Origin: VRUE01 sp963707965
GTDB taxonomy: Bacteria > Actinomycetota > Thermoleophilia > Solirubrobacterales > 70-9
Reading direction: 5' to 3'
Length of the DNA: 64,000 bases
Assembly: GCA_963707965.1 (NCBI GenBank)
Contig: CAVPRR010000003.1
Location: 248,001-312,000, forward strand
Position 1 is the stretch's first letter; each line of letters opens with the position of its first letter. Below, one piece after another: positions 1 through 7,462 of this stretch. Made by a program: the position numbers and the translations under genes. The notes under the pieces are model-generated. The model was not told the origin of the DNA. It searched no databases and worked only from the letters and a program-made list of their open reading frames with translations.

Positions 1-207
1 TCCCTTGAGGATTCCGGGCATATTTCTTCTTCCCTTATAGAAACTGCTTCCCACCCAGGGGACACTTTGAAAGTAAGGAACAGGGATATACCTATCAAGG
101 AACTGATGGTTCTTAGGAGAGACCAGGCATCCAGGGTGGGTCTTCCTGGTCTTTCTTTTCTTTCTTTTTTGCAGCTGAAAAGCGTGGTCTCTTCAGTTCG
201 ATGAAAT
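1..207. other. Low-GC left end without a recognisable gene
   Basis: I see no gene here. By count the first 180 bases are about 46% G+C, against roughly two thirds in the rest of the window. The stretch ends in a long pyrimidine tract followed by GCAG. It may be intergenic DNA of a transferred toxin-antitoxin module, or foreign sequence joined to the contig end. The only structured element is the hairpin at 120-152. Confidence 0.5.
120..170 (+). terminator. Possible intrinsic terminator
   Basis: An 8-bp perfect stem (AGACCAGG at 120-127 with CCTGGTCT at 145-152) encloses a 17-nt loop and is followed by a T-rich tract to 170. The shape fits a rho-independent terminator for a gene left of the window. 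The long loop and the odd base composition of this end keep confidence low. Confidence 0.35.
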
Positions 208-210
208 TAG

Positions 211-235
211 ACACCACTAGGTGTATAGTGATGCT
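211..235 (+). promoter_or_regulatory. Promoter and operator of the toxin-antitoxin module
   Basis: ACACC-acta-GGTGT (211-224) is a perfect 5-bp inverted repeat, the size and type of site bound by ribbon-helix-helix antitoxins. It abuts a -10-like TATAGT at 224-229. The antitoxin ATG begins 6 nt further on, so transcription probably starts at or next to the start codon. Autorepression is inferred from the overlap of repeat and -10 element. Confidence 0.5.
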
Positions 236-499
236 ATGAGTCGAACCCAGATCTACCTTGGCGAAGACGAGCTGGAGCTTCTTGATCGTGCGACGCAAGA
301 GACCGGAGCGTCGCGCTCTGAGCTAGTCCGTCGCGCGGTGCGAGCCACCTTCGGCCGTCAAGGGAAGGACGAGAGACTCGGCGCGCTTCACGCAAGCGCT
401 GGTTCATGGCGCGGACGCCGACGCACCGGAGCGGAGTATGTCGACGCCATGCGTGGCGGCGATCTCAACGAGCGCTTGTCCCGTCTCGGCGTCAAGTGA
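236..499 (+). CDS. Ribbon-helix-helix antitoxin (VapB/CopG type)
   Basis: An 87-residue protein whose first 45 residues have the ribbon-helix-helix pattern: a short beta strand (RTQIYL), then two helices with the turn TGASRSELVRRAV. Such proteins bind DNA as dimers through the strand and neutralise a PIN toxin through the C-terminal tail, here basic (about residues 50-87). The ATG at 236 is preferred over the in-frame GTG at 221 because it starts the conserved strand and lies 6 nt after a -10-like hexamer. The stop overlaps the toxin start by 4 nt (GTGA), so the two are translationally coupled. Confidence 0.85.
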   Translation: MSRTQIYLGEDELELLDRATQETGASRSELVRRAVRATFGRQGKDERLGALHASAGSWRGRRRTGAEYVDAMRGGDLNERLSRLGVK

Positions 500-873
500 A
501 GCTGCTCGACACCAGTGTGGCGATTGACCACCTCCGTGGCTCGCCGGAGGCGGTCGAACTACTCAGCAGCTTGATCGAGACCGAAGAGCTTCTGCTCGCA
601 AGCGAGGTCGTCCGCTTCGAGCTCTTGGCCGGTGTCCGCAAAGGTGAGCTGGAAGCACTTGAGCAGTTTTTCTCGGCACTCTCGTGGGTGCCCGTCGGTG
701 AGGAGGTGGCACGGGCTGCTGGCACGCTTGCCCAGCGCCACCGTCGTTCCCACAGCGGCATAGACGATGCCGACTACCTGATCGCCGCCACCGCGCTCCT
801 GCTCGAGGCCGACCTGCTCACCTCGAACGTGCGCCATTTTCCGATGATCCATGGACTTGAGCCGGCTTATTGA
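496..873 (+). CDS. PIN-domain toxin ribonuclease (VapC family)
   Basis: A 125-residue PIN-domain protein, the usual length for VapC, a Mg-dependent RNase that cuts tRNA or rRNA when free of its antitoxin. The acidic active-site residues are visible: D5 in LLDTS, E42 in VRFELLAG, and D90/D91/D93 in GIDDADYLIAATA, with the conserved TSN at 110-111. The GTG start at 496 overlaps the antitoxin stop. Longer upstream reading would only add residues from the antitoxin in another frame. The RNA target cannot be read from sequence. Confidence 0.88.
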   Translation: MKLLDTSVAIDHLRGSPEAVELLSSLIETEELLLASEVVRFELLAGVRKGELEALEQFFSALSWVPVGEEVARAAGTLAQRHRRSHSGIDDADYLIAATALLLEADLLTSNVRHFPMIHGLEPAY

Positions 874-1220
874 GGGTTCTTTCGATCCGGGCGCTTTCGA
901 AATCGCTCGCAGCGGCGCCCTGGGGTGATGCCGGTCGATCAATGAAGCTATTGGAGTGGACGGTCGAACATTGCAGGCCAGCGCCGCCATGGTAGGTGCT
1001 GCCAGGGAGGCCCTTGTTGAGCGGTTTCTCGACCTACGCCGAAATGCCGGCCGGGCCGTGCGGCCCGATCTCCGAGCCTGACGCCGAGAGGGGAACGAGG
1101 GCCGCGAGCGCTGAGGACTTCGAGGCGCTTACTGCAGACTTCCCCGCCGACAGCGAGGGCCTCATCTCAGGCCGGTTGTTCGACGGCTATCAGTAGGCGA
1201 AGTTTCACGAGTGCGATTAA
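874..1220. other. Gene-free spacer before fic
   Basis: No convincing gene. A 66-codon open frame (996-1196, +) has no family signature, no ribosome-binding site and no partner, so I do not call it. The spacer separates the VapBC-type pair from fic and ends at the inverted repeat at 1221. Confidence 0.5.
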
Positions 1221-1250
1221 GCATTAAGGTAGAGCTGCTAACCTTAATGC
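1221..1250 (+). promoter_or_regulatory. Perfect inverted repeat upstream of fic
   Basis: GCATTAAGGT (1221-1230) and ACCTTAATGC (1241-1250) form a perfect 10-bp inverted repeat with a 10-nt spacer, 39 bp before the fic start. No T-tract follows, so an operator is likelier than a terminator. The Fic protein has a helix-turn-helix-like C-terminus and could be the binder; that is inference. An eight-codon frame (ATG 1251 to TGA 1274) lies between the repeat and fic. Confidence 0.55.
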
Positions 1251-1288
1251 ATGAGTTTGGAGCTTAAAGCTTGAAAGGGGCTGCCCTG

Positions 1289-2467
1289 ATGGCGGATCGG
1301 GGTCGCTACGAAGAGCTCAGCTGGGCCTCGGACTTCACGCGCAGCGGTCGGAGTCACAGTAAAGCGCAGCGCTACAAGGCGTTCATTCCCGCTGAGGTTG
1401 CTGACGAGGAACCAGCGCTGAAAAGCGCCACAGGGGCTCTGTGCGAGCGCGCCGGAACCACGGTGCGAGATCTCAACTCAGACATCTCCGGACTTGTCTC
1501 GTTGGAGGGAATGGGCCGTCAGCTGCTGCGCTCAGAGGCTTTGGCTTCCTCACAGATTGAGGGCCTCAGCATCTCCCACAAAAAACTCGCCGAGGCAGAG
1601 CTCGAGGGTCGCAAGGGACATCACAGGGCGCTGGAGATCCTGGGCACCATCAGGGCTCTGGAGAGAGCTACGGAAATCGGTGCCGAGAGCAGCGACTTCA
1701 CTCTTGATGCAATCACAGAGATCCACAAGGAGCTGGCCATCGTGCCGCCGCTCGACAAGATCGCGGGGCAAATTCGCGAGGAGGCCAGTTGGATCGGCGG
1801 AAGCGCGCCTCCTAATGCCGAATACGTAGCCCCTCCTCATGAGCATGTTCGTCCGCTACTCGATGACCTCTGCGAGTTCATGAATCGAGACGACATTTCT
1901 CCTGTTCCGCAAGCGGCAATCGCCCACGCCCAATTCGAGCTCATCCATCCATTTGGAGACGGCAATGGCCGCGTCGGACGCTGCCTGATCCACGTTCTCT
2001 TCCGCAGGCGGGGAGTCGCTCCCCGCTACGTACCGCCGATCAGCCTCGTCCTCGGCGCCAACAAGGACGCCTACATAGCCGGTCTCCAGGCTTTCCGAGC
2101 CGGCAAGACCGATCAATGGGTCGCCCAATTCGCCCGCGCGGTTGAGACCGCAGCCGCGCAAGCGCGGAAATTCTCGGCTGAGGTCGCGTCGCTCCAGGAC
2201 GACTGGCGGATGAAGCTCGGATCGGTCCGAAGCGATGCGGCTGTCCTCAGCCTGATCGACATCTTGCCCAAGTACCCGATCATCACGGCGGCTGTGGCAG
2301 AGAAGGAGATCGACCGATCGCGGCCCGCGACGATCGGCGGGCTAGCTCAGCTGGAAGGGATTGGCGCACTGAAAAGGCATCGCAATCAAAAGAAGGGCGA
2401 CAGCTGGGAGGCAAGGGGCCTCTTCAAGCTCTTGAGCCGCTTTGAGGACACCGCGCGAGAAGCCTGA
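1289..2467 (+). CDS. Fic-family AMP-transferase with N-terminal inhibitory motif
   Basis: A 392-residue Fic protein, predicted to transfer AMP from ATP to a target hydroxyl. The complete core motif HPFGDGNGRVGR starts at H220, including the catalytic His and the GNGR anion-binding loop. An inhibitory helix motif of the (S/T)xxxE(G/N) type is present as S87-SQI-E91-G92, which makes this a class II, self-inhibited Fic enzyme. Residues 30-100 resemble the Fic_N domain, and about 310-380 look like a winged helix. The ATG at 1289 follows AAAGGGG with 8-nt spacing; a TTG at 1271 is the alternative. The substrate is unknown. Confidence 0.88.
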   Translation: MADRGRYEELSWASDFTRSGRSHSKAQRYKAFIPAEVADEEPALKSATGALCERAGTTVRDLNSDISGLVSLEGMGRQLLRSEALASSQIEGLSISHKKLAEAELEGRKGHHRALEILGTIRALERATEIGAESSDFTLDAITEIHKELAIVPPLDKIAGQIREEASWIGGSAPPNAEYVAPPHEHVRPLLDDLCEFMNRDDISPVPQAAIAHAQFELIHPFGDGNGRVGRCLIHVLFRRRGVAPRYVPPISLVLGANKDAYIAGLQAFRAGKTDQWVAQFARAVETAAAQARKFSAEVASLQDDWRMKLGSVRSDAAVLSLIDILPKYPIITAAVAEKEIDRSRPATIGGLAQLEGIGALKRHRNQKKGDSWEARGLFKLLSRFEDTAREA

Positions 2468-2567
2468 GCGGGCACTTCAGAGGTCAGAATTGTGCTCGTC
2501 CCTCGCCTGTAAGATAGGCCGCTGTTGGTCCCATGACTTCCGCTTTTTCGAGCGGTTTTCGGTCCAC

Positions 2568-2640
2568 GGCGAGGTAGCTCAGTTGGTAGAGCACGCGACT
2601 GAAAATCGCGGTGTCGCCGGTTCGATTCCGGCCCTCGCCA
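2568..2640 (+). tRNA. tRNA-Phe (GAA)
   Basis: A 73-nt cloverleaf. The acceptor stem GGCGAGG/CCTCGCC is perfect, the anticodon stem CGCGA/TCGCG encloses CTGAAAA (anticodon GAA), and the T arm GCCGG-TTCGATT-CCGGC is intact, with discriminator base A. The CCA end is not encoded. It is a single-copy transcription unit with its own terminator. Confidence 0.97.
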
Positions 2641-2645
2641 CTTTG

Positions 2646-2672
2646 GAAAGCCCCTGCAGGATGGGGCTTTTC
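2646..2672 (+). terminator. Intrinsic terminator after tRNA-Phe
   Basis: GAAAGCCCC (2646-2654) pairs with GGGGCTTTTC (2663-2672) around an 8-nt loop, 6 nt after the tRNA, with the 3' arm ending in TTTT. Confidence 0.8.
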
Positions 2673-2929
2673 AGGTGCCCCTCTTTGCCTCTGTTCGCCG
2701 GGGTTCTCTATTCCGGGCCTCGAGGGGCAGGGTTAGGGCTTCGTGGCCCATTTTGATTCCAAGTTCCCGCACCCTCGCATGACGCGCGCGGCGCGGCCTA
2801 TCGAGCCGAACTACGTTGCTGGGTCCTACATCTGGGCTGGCGCCGGTCGCCCCCCGTCCATTGCCGGTATTGAGGCTCGGGCGTTGCGCTAGCTTTGGAG
2901 TTGGAACGGGATGTGGAAGAGAGCGAGCG

Positions 2930-3295
2930 ATGGGCGACGGACAAGAGCCTGGCGACCGGAAGATCCTTCTTTGTGCGCCATGGTCTGCGGAGGTGTTCGT
3001 GCGGATCCCGGGGAATTCGACCGGCGAGTGCGATCTGTGCGGTGCAAGCGTGGTGATCTCCCCCGAGGGTAAGCAGTTACTTGCCGAGGAGCCGGACACG
3101 GGCGTCGTTTGCCCATCCTGTGTCGAGAAGGTACCCGACTTGGCGCCGGATTCGACACCGGAAATCACTCCGGCGGTGAGGGCGAAAGTCAAGGCGCTGA
3201 CCGGGACGGACCCGGAGGAGATTCTCTCCGGCTCCTCAGTGGGCGAGTTCGCCGAGAGGGTCAGGAAAAACGAGGAACGGCGCTCCGGTTCGTGA
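2930..3295 (+). CDS. Small protein with a two-CxxC zinc-ribbon pattern
   Basis: A 121-residue protein of unknown role. Residues about 28-70 hold two cysteine pairs, CDLC and CPSC, 32 residues apart, which suggests a structural zinc site. The C-terminal half is charged and predicted helical (TDPEEIL, then EFAERVRKNEERR). It has no signal peptide or membrane segment. The ATG at 2930 is chosen because upstream codons cross unlikely sequence; the ribosome-binding site (GGAAGAGAG) is weak. The nearest gene, a hydrolase, runs the other way, so context gives no clue. Confidence 0.6.
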   Translation: MGDGQEPGDRKILLCAPWSAEVFVRIPGNSTGECDLCGASVVISPEGKQLLAEEPDTGVVCPSCVEKVPDLAPDSTPEITPAVRAKVKALTGTDPEEILSGSSVGEFAERVRKNEERRSGS

Positions 3296-3328
3296 CCCGC
3301 AGGCAGCCCGGCAGGGATATGGAACTCG

Positions 3329-4213
3329 TCATGGCGATGGGGTGCGCGCCAGCGCCGTGTCCAGGGCGGCGACGATCAGCTCCGGTTGTTCGATCTGGGG
3401 GTAGTGCCCGGCGTCGGGGAGCTCAATCGCCTCAACGCCGGGGCGCAGGGCGCGGAGGCCGTCGAGGACCGCGGGGCGGGCGACCGGGTCGTGCAGGCCC
3501 CAGGCCAGGGTGAGCGGGCCGGGCCAGTCGCGGATCGCTCCGTGCCAGCGGTCTGTGAAGCGTTCGCGCTCGTCCATGTAGTGGATGGTGCGGTGGGCGA
3601 CCCGCTGGCCGTCGTTGTGGGAGATCAGCGACCATTGGTCAGCGGCCTCCTCGGCGCTCAACGGGTGCTTGGGGGAGAAGATCCTGGCGAACTGGGCGCG
3701 GAACGTCCTCTCGGTCGTGAGACGCGCGAAGAGCGGGCCGAGCCGGCTGCGCAGCATGCGCTGGCCGATTGTCGGCTTGGCCAGGTGCAGCAGCATGCTG
3801 CCGTTGAAGAGCAGCGCTCCGGTCAGGCGCATGTCGAGCTCCCCGCGCAGGTCGCGGGCCATCAGCTCGGTGGCGACCGAGGTGCCCATGTCGTGGCCGA
3901 CGATGAAGACGGGCGGCGAGCCGGCCCGCCGGACCAGCTCCTCGGCGGCGTCGGCCTGCCAGGCGAGCGTGTAGACGTGGTCCCGCGGCTTCTCGGAAAG
4001 TCCGAAGCCGAGGAGGTCGAAGGCCAGCACGGCCTCTCCTCCTTGCCGCAGCGCGAACAGCTCGTGCCAGTCGTAGGAGCTGGATGGGAAGCCGTGCAGG
4101 AACAGAAGCAGGGGAGCTTCGGATCCATCGCGGCGATGGATATAGAGCTCCCGGCCGAGGACATCTTCGATTGTCCCCGCGCGGCGCCATCGTTCGACCC
4201 TGTCCGTCAGCAC
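3329..4213 (-). CDS. Alpha/beta hydrolase, epoxide hydrolase/haloalkane dehalogenase type
   Basis: A 294-residue alpha/beta-fold hydrolase. The oxyanion-hole motif HGFPSSSYDW begins at H40. The nucleophile elbow reads GHDMG with Asp108, not Ser, which points to the ester-intermediate chemistry of epoxide hydrolases and haloalkane dehalogenases. A later Asp (GLHDPVA) and His (AGHYPQIE, about 270) complete the triad. The GTG at 4213 is preferred; an ATG at 4303 in frame would add 30 low-complexity residues and collide with the divergent cytochrome gene. Substrate unknown. Confidence 0.82.
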   Translation of the reverse strand: MLTDRVERWRRAGTIEDVLGRELYIHRRDGSEAPLLLFLHGFPSSSYDWHELFALRQGGEAVLAFDLLGFGLSEKPRDHVYTLAWQADAAEELVRRAGSPPVFIVGHDMGTSVATELMARDLRGELDMRLTGALLFNGSMLLHLAKPTIGQRMLRSRLGPLFARLTTERTFRAQFARIFSPKHPLSAEEAADQWSLISHNDGQRVAHRTIHYMDERERFTDRWHGAIRDWPGPLTLAWGLHDPVARPAVLDGLRALRPGVEAIELPDAGHYPQIEQPELIVAALDTALARTPSP

Positions 4214-4301
4214 GACCCCATGAGCCTCCCACAATCTCCTGCCCCCGCCCGGCGGTCCTCGACGGCAGGGGCTCCGGCGATGCGCGTTAGGATGCCCGGC
4301 C

Positions 4302-4864
4302 ATGTCGATGGTTCGCTTCGTTTCGTTGATTGCGGGAGTGCTTGCGGTGTCGCTCGTCCTGGCGGCATGCGGTGGCGAGAGTGGCGGGACGACGACCATC
4401 GCCACGGAGGCCGGTGGGGCCACGACTCCGACGGGGGAAACCACCGCGACGAAGGAAACGACGACCGCCAGGGAAACGACCGCCAAGGAGAACCGGGGAC
4501 GAGCGCCGCCAAAGAGGAACCCGCCAAGGAGAAGACCGCCGCCAAGGAGAAGACCGCCAAGGCGGAAACGGGCGGGGAGGCGAATGCGGCCGTGGAACAG
4601 GGCAAACAGGAGTTCATGGCGAATGGGTGCGGCGCCTGCCACACACTTGCGGCGGCCGGTACGAAGAGCACCGTGGGCCCCGACCTCGACGGAACGCTCC
4701 CCGGCAAGAGCGAGTCATTCATCCGCGAATCGATCGTCGATCCCAACGCGGACGTCGCCCCCGGCTACAGCGAGGGCATCATGCCTCCCACCTTCGGGTC
4801 CACGCTCTCGAGCTCGGAACTCGAAGCGCTCGTGGCCTTCCTGCAGCAGAGCGCCGGGAAGTAG
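4302..4864 (+). CDS. c-type cytochrome lipoprotein, interrupted by an apparent frameshift
   Basis: The product starts as a lipoprotein (MSMVRFVSLIAGVLAVSLV then LAACG lipobox), followed by a Thr/Glu/Lys-rich linker. The mature domain has one haem c site, CGACH, a GPDLDGT segment and a distal MPP ligand loop (GIMPPTFG), as in small cytochrome c electron carriers on the outer membrane face. The signal and linker are in one frame and the haem domain in the next. The two join if the run GGGG at 4495-4498 had one more G. Either the base is missing from the sequence, or the gene is newly broken, or a -1 slip is used. Confidence 0.75.
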
Positions 4865-4917
4865 CGCCGCTCTCGCCCGTGCGACTGGCGAGCGCCGGGC
4901 CGGGCGGGGTCGGCGGT

Positions 4918-5346
4918 TCAGCCGTCGAGCTCGACCAGCAGCTCGCTGACGCGGCGCGCGATCTCCTCGCGGGTGGCGCGGACCTCCTCGAGGGGGCGAC
5001 CCTTGGGGTCGGGGAGGTCCCAATCCAGGTAGCGCTTGCCGGGTATATAGGGACACTCGTCGCCGCAGCCCATCGTCACCACGACGTCAGCCCATTCGGC
5101 ATCTTGGTTCACCAGCTTTCGTGGCACCCGGCTGCTCAGGTCGATGTCGAGCTCCCTCATCGCCTCGACAACCTCAGGGTGGACCCGCTCGCCCGGTGTG
5201 GTTCCGGCCGACCGAGCCTCGTGATCCTCGCTGGGACCGCCTGTCGAGGGAGTGCGGACACGGCCGCCGACGGCTTGCGTGAAGAGCGCCTCGCTCATCT
5301 GCGAGCGGCCGGCGTTGTGGAGGCAGACGAACAGGACGCGTGCCAT
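4918..5346 (-). CDS. arsC: Arsenate reductase (low-molecular-weight phosphatase fold)
   Basis: A 142-residue protein of the LMW-PTP/ArsC fold. The P-loop is CLHNAGRSQ with nucleophile Cys8 and Arg14. The general acid loop DWDLPDPKG and the segment TMGCGDECPYIPG with two further cysteines are present, as expected for a thiol-coupled reductase that turns arsenate to arsenite. The start MARVLFVCLHN at 5346 is standard for the family. No arsenite exporter or ArsR regulator lies nearby. A phosphatase acting on proteins is the less likely alternative. Confidence 0.85.
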   Translation of the reverse strand: MARVLFVCLHNAGRSQMSEALFTQAVGGRVRTPSTGGPSEDHEARSAGTTPGERVHPEVVEAMRELDIDLSSRVPRKLVNQDAEWADVVVTMGCGDECPYIPGKRYLDWDLPDPKGRPLEEVRATREEIARRVSELLVELDG

Positions 5347-5481
5347 CAGCCGCGGCCCTCTTTCGGAGCGCCTTCGGCGGGTCGGTCGGTCCTGTCGCGG
5401 TGCCCGTCCATCGACGCCAGACACTAATCGCCCCTCGAATCGTCGCGTCTACAATTCGTGAACAAGAGCGAAATTCGCAAC

Positions 5482-5536
5482 AGAGCGATGAGGCTCGCTC
5501 CACAACCGCGGCCGCGGGTCGCTGATGGCCTCTACC
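5482..5536 (+). promoter_or_regulatory. Fluoride riboswitch (crcB motif)
   Basis: The leader holds the conserved elements of the crcB RNA in order: GCGATG, the pairing partner TCGC, ACCGC with a GGCCGC hairpin, then GCTGATGGC-CTCTACC. This matches the known fluoride aptamer (compare the end consensus CTGATGRCNCCTACC). It lies 33 nt before the fluC start, with an AGGAGG ribosome-binding site at 5555-5560, so fluoride binding should raise expression of the exporter genes downstream. Confidence 0.88.
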
Positions 5537-5568
5537 ACGTCCACCGACGCTGATAGGAGGCTCGTTTC

Positions 5569-5973
5569 ATGCGGCTGCCGCGACATGACCGGCGTGAGCT
5601 TGCGGCGATCTTCGCCGGCGGAGTGGTCGGCACACTGGCCCGGGTGGGGTTGGCGCAGGCCGCCTTCACCGGGGCGGGCGCCTGGCCCTGGTCCACCTTC
5701 GTCGCCAACATGGCGGGCGCGCTGCTGCTCGGCTACTTCGTCACTCGCCTGCAGGAGCGGCTGCCGCCGTCCAGCTACCCGCGGCCCTTCCTCGGCACCG
5801 GCCTGTGCGGGGCGCTGACCACGTTCGCGACTCTGCAGCTCGAGCTGTTCCAGATGCTCGAAGCTGGGCATCTCGGACTGGCCGCCGCCTACACGGCTGC
5901 CACCCTTGCCGGCGGGTTCGCCTGCGTTCACCTGGCGACCGTGGCGGTGCGACGGACGAGGATGGCGCGTTGA
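5569..5973 (+). CDS. crcB: Fluoride exporter subunit FluC/CrcB, first copy
   Basis: A 134-residue four-helix membrane protein. Family marks are FAGGVVGTLAR near the N-terminus, the WPWSTFVANMAGALLLG segment with the pore Asn, and CGALTTFAT with the Phe/Thr residues that line the fluoride path. The last replaces the usual TTFST. FluC works as an antiparallel dimer; many Gram-positives use two different subunits, and the next gene is the partner. The start is set by AGGAGG 8 nt upstream. It overlaps the second copy by 4 nt (TTGA). Confidence 0.92.
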   Translation: MRLPRHDRRELAAIFAGGVVGTLARVGLAQAAFTGAGAWPWSTFVANMAGALLLGYFVTRLQERLPPSSYPRPFLGTGLCGALTTFATLQLELFQMLEAGHLGLAAAYTAATLAGGFACVHLATVAVRRTRMAR

Positions 5974-6335
5974 CCCCACTCGCCTGGATCGCGGTTGCCC
6001 TTCTCGGCGGAGCTGCGGCGCTCGCCCGCTTCCTGCTCGATGCCGCGCTCTCCGAGCGCCCCGCCGGCCCTTTCCCCGCGGGCACGCTCGCCGTCAACCT
6101 GAGCGGCGCGGTCACCCTCGGCCTGGTCTCCGGAGCGGCGCTGCACGGCACCGCCCTGACGATCGTCGCCGGCGGAGGACTCGGCTCCTACACGACCTTC
6201 TCAACCTGGATGTTCGAGTCCCAGCGACTCGGCGAGGCTGGTCGCGCCGGGTTGCTCTGGCTCAACATCGGCCTCTCACTCTTCGCCGGCCTGGCGGCGC
6301 TGACGCTGGGCCACTGGCTGGGGGGAGTGCTGTGA
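5970..6335 (+). CDS. crcB: Fluoride exporter subunit FluC/CrcB, second copy
   Basis: A 121-residue paralogue of the preceding gene and its likely heterodimer partner. It has the GGAAALARFLLD, GTLAVNLSGAVTLG and GSYTTFSTWMFES motifs; here the TTFST sequence is canonical. The TTG start overlaps the stop of the first copy (TTGA), and its own stop overlaps the next gene (GTGA), so the three genes are translated from one fluoride-controlled mRNA. Confidence 0.9.
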   Translation: MTPLAWIAVALLGGAAALARFLLDAALSERPAGPFPAGTLAVNLSGAVTLGLVSGAALHGTALTIVAGGGLGSYTTFSTWMFESQRLGEAGRAGLLWLNIGLSLFAGLAALTLGHWLGGVL

Positions 6336-7441
6336 GCGAGGTGCAGGCGGGACGGAGCGAGGCATACGCGGGTTGCGGCGAAGCGTTGAAGCTCAGCTTC
6401 TACTTCGGAGAGCACGACCGCCACGACGGCCGCTTCCTCTCGGAGGCGATTCTCGAGCTCTTCGGGCGCCGCAGGCTTGCGACCAGCGTCCTGCTGCGGG
6501 GGACGGAGGGGTTCGGTGCGGGCCAGCGCCTGCAAACGGACCGCCTGCTCTCCCTCTCCGAGGACCTTCCGCTGGTGGCGGTGGCTGTTGATTGGAGGGA
6601 GAGGATCGAGGCCGCCGTCCCGGAACTGGTCGAGATGGCCGGCGACGGCCTTCTCACCCTTGAGCGCGCCCGCTTCGCCGTCGCCGGCCACCGGCCCGAG
6701 CATGAACCTCATCAGGAGGTGAAGCTGACCGTGTACCTCGGACGGCGGAGCCGGCTCGGCGGCGCGCCGGCGCACGTCGGCGTCGTCGAAACGCTCCACC
6801 GGCATGGCGTCGCCGGTGCCACCGCCCTGCTCGGCGTCGACGGCACCGCACACGGGCAGCGCCGCCGAGCGCGCTTCTTCGCGGGCAACGCCGACGTTCC
6901 CGCGATGGTGATCGCGGTTGGCGAGCGGGAACGAATCGCTTCCGCGGTCGCCGAGCTCGACGACTCGCTGGACCGCCCCCTCGCCACGCTCGAGTCGATC
7001 CGGGTCTGCAAGCGAGATGGCCGTGCCCTCGCGCGCCCCCGCTCGCTCCCGGAGGTGGACGCCGCCGGCCTCGGTGTTTGGACGAAGCTGATGGTCTACT
7101 GCTCGGAGCGCTCCGAGCACCGCGGCAACGCCCTGCACCTGGAGCTGATCCGCCGCCTGCGGGCCGAGGGGGCGGCGGGCGCGACCGCGCTGCGCGGTGT
7201 TTGGGGCTATCACGGCGACCACGCGCCCCATGGCGACCGGCTGCTGGCGCTGCGCCGCCACGTCCCGATCGTCACCGTCGTTGTCGACACACCCTCCCGC
7301 TGCGAACGGTGGTTCGAGGTCGCCGACGAGCTGACGGAGGAGACGGGACTGGTCACCTCCGAGGCTGTTCCCGCTCTGCAGATCAGCGGGCCTGGCGGCC
7401 ATCTCGAGGGTGGCCTGCGCCTCGCCAGCCCGCTGCCATAA
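6332..7441 (+). CDS. Protein with three tandem DUF190 domains
   Basis: A 369-residue cytoplasmic protein built from three similar units at about 19-110, 131-225 and 250-345. Each opens with a strand of the LKLxxYxxE type (LKLSFYFGE, VKLTVYLGR, TKLMVYCSE) and contains a GATALLGV/LATSVLLRG-type core and a DLPLVAVAV/HVPIVTVVV strand. DUF190 proteins have a PII-like ferredoxin fold and are often next to fluoride exporters, so a regulatory or fluoride-handling role is likely. Three fused units resemble a covalent trimer, matching the PII quaternary form. No biochemical role is established. Confidence 0.85.
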   Translation: MSEVQAGRSEAYAGCGEALKLSFYFGEHDRHDGRFLSEAILELFGRRRLATSVLLRGTEGFGAGQRLQTDRLLSLSEDLPLVAVAVDWRERIEAAVPELVEMAGDGLLTLERARFAVAGHRPEHEPHQEVKLTVYLGRRSRLGGAPAHVGVVETLHRHGVAGATALLGVDGTAHGQRRRARFFAGNADVPAMVIAVGERERIASAVAELDDSLDRPLATLESIRVCKRDGRALARPRSLPEVDAAGLGVWTKLMVYCSERSEHRGNALHLELIRRLRAEGAAGATALRGVWGYHGDHAPHGDRLLALRRHVPIVTVVVDTPSRCERWFEVADELTEETGLVTSEAVPALQISGPGGHLEGGLRLASPLP

Positions 7442-7462
7442 CCGTCCGCCGCGCCCTCTACC

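Noticed and set aside
996..1196. 66-codon plus-strand open frame between vapC and fic
   Set aside because: No ribosome-binding site, family signature or operon partner; a short open frame in GC-rich DNA is expected by chance.
2442..2756. 104-codon open frame across tRNA-Phe
   Set aside because: It is a read-through of the tRNA and its terminator, so not a gene.
5906..6331. Upstream extension of the DUF190 frame over fluC
   Set aside because: It overlaps the second fluC copy in another frame; the GTG at 6332 with GTGA overlap is the real start.
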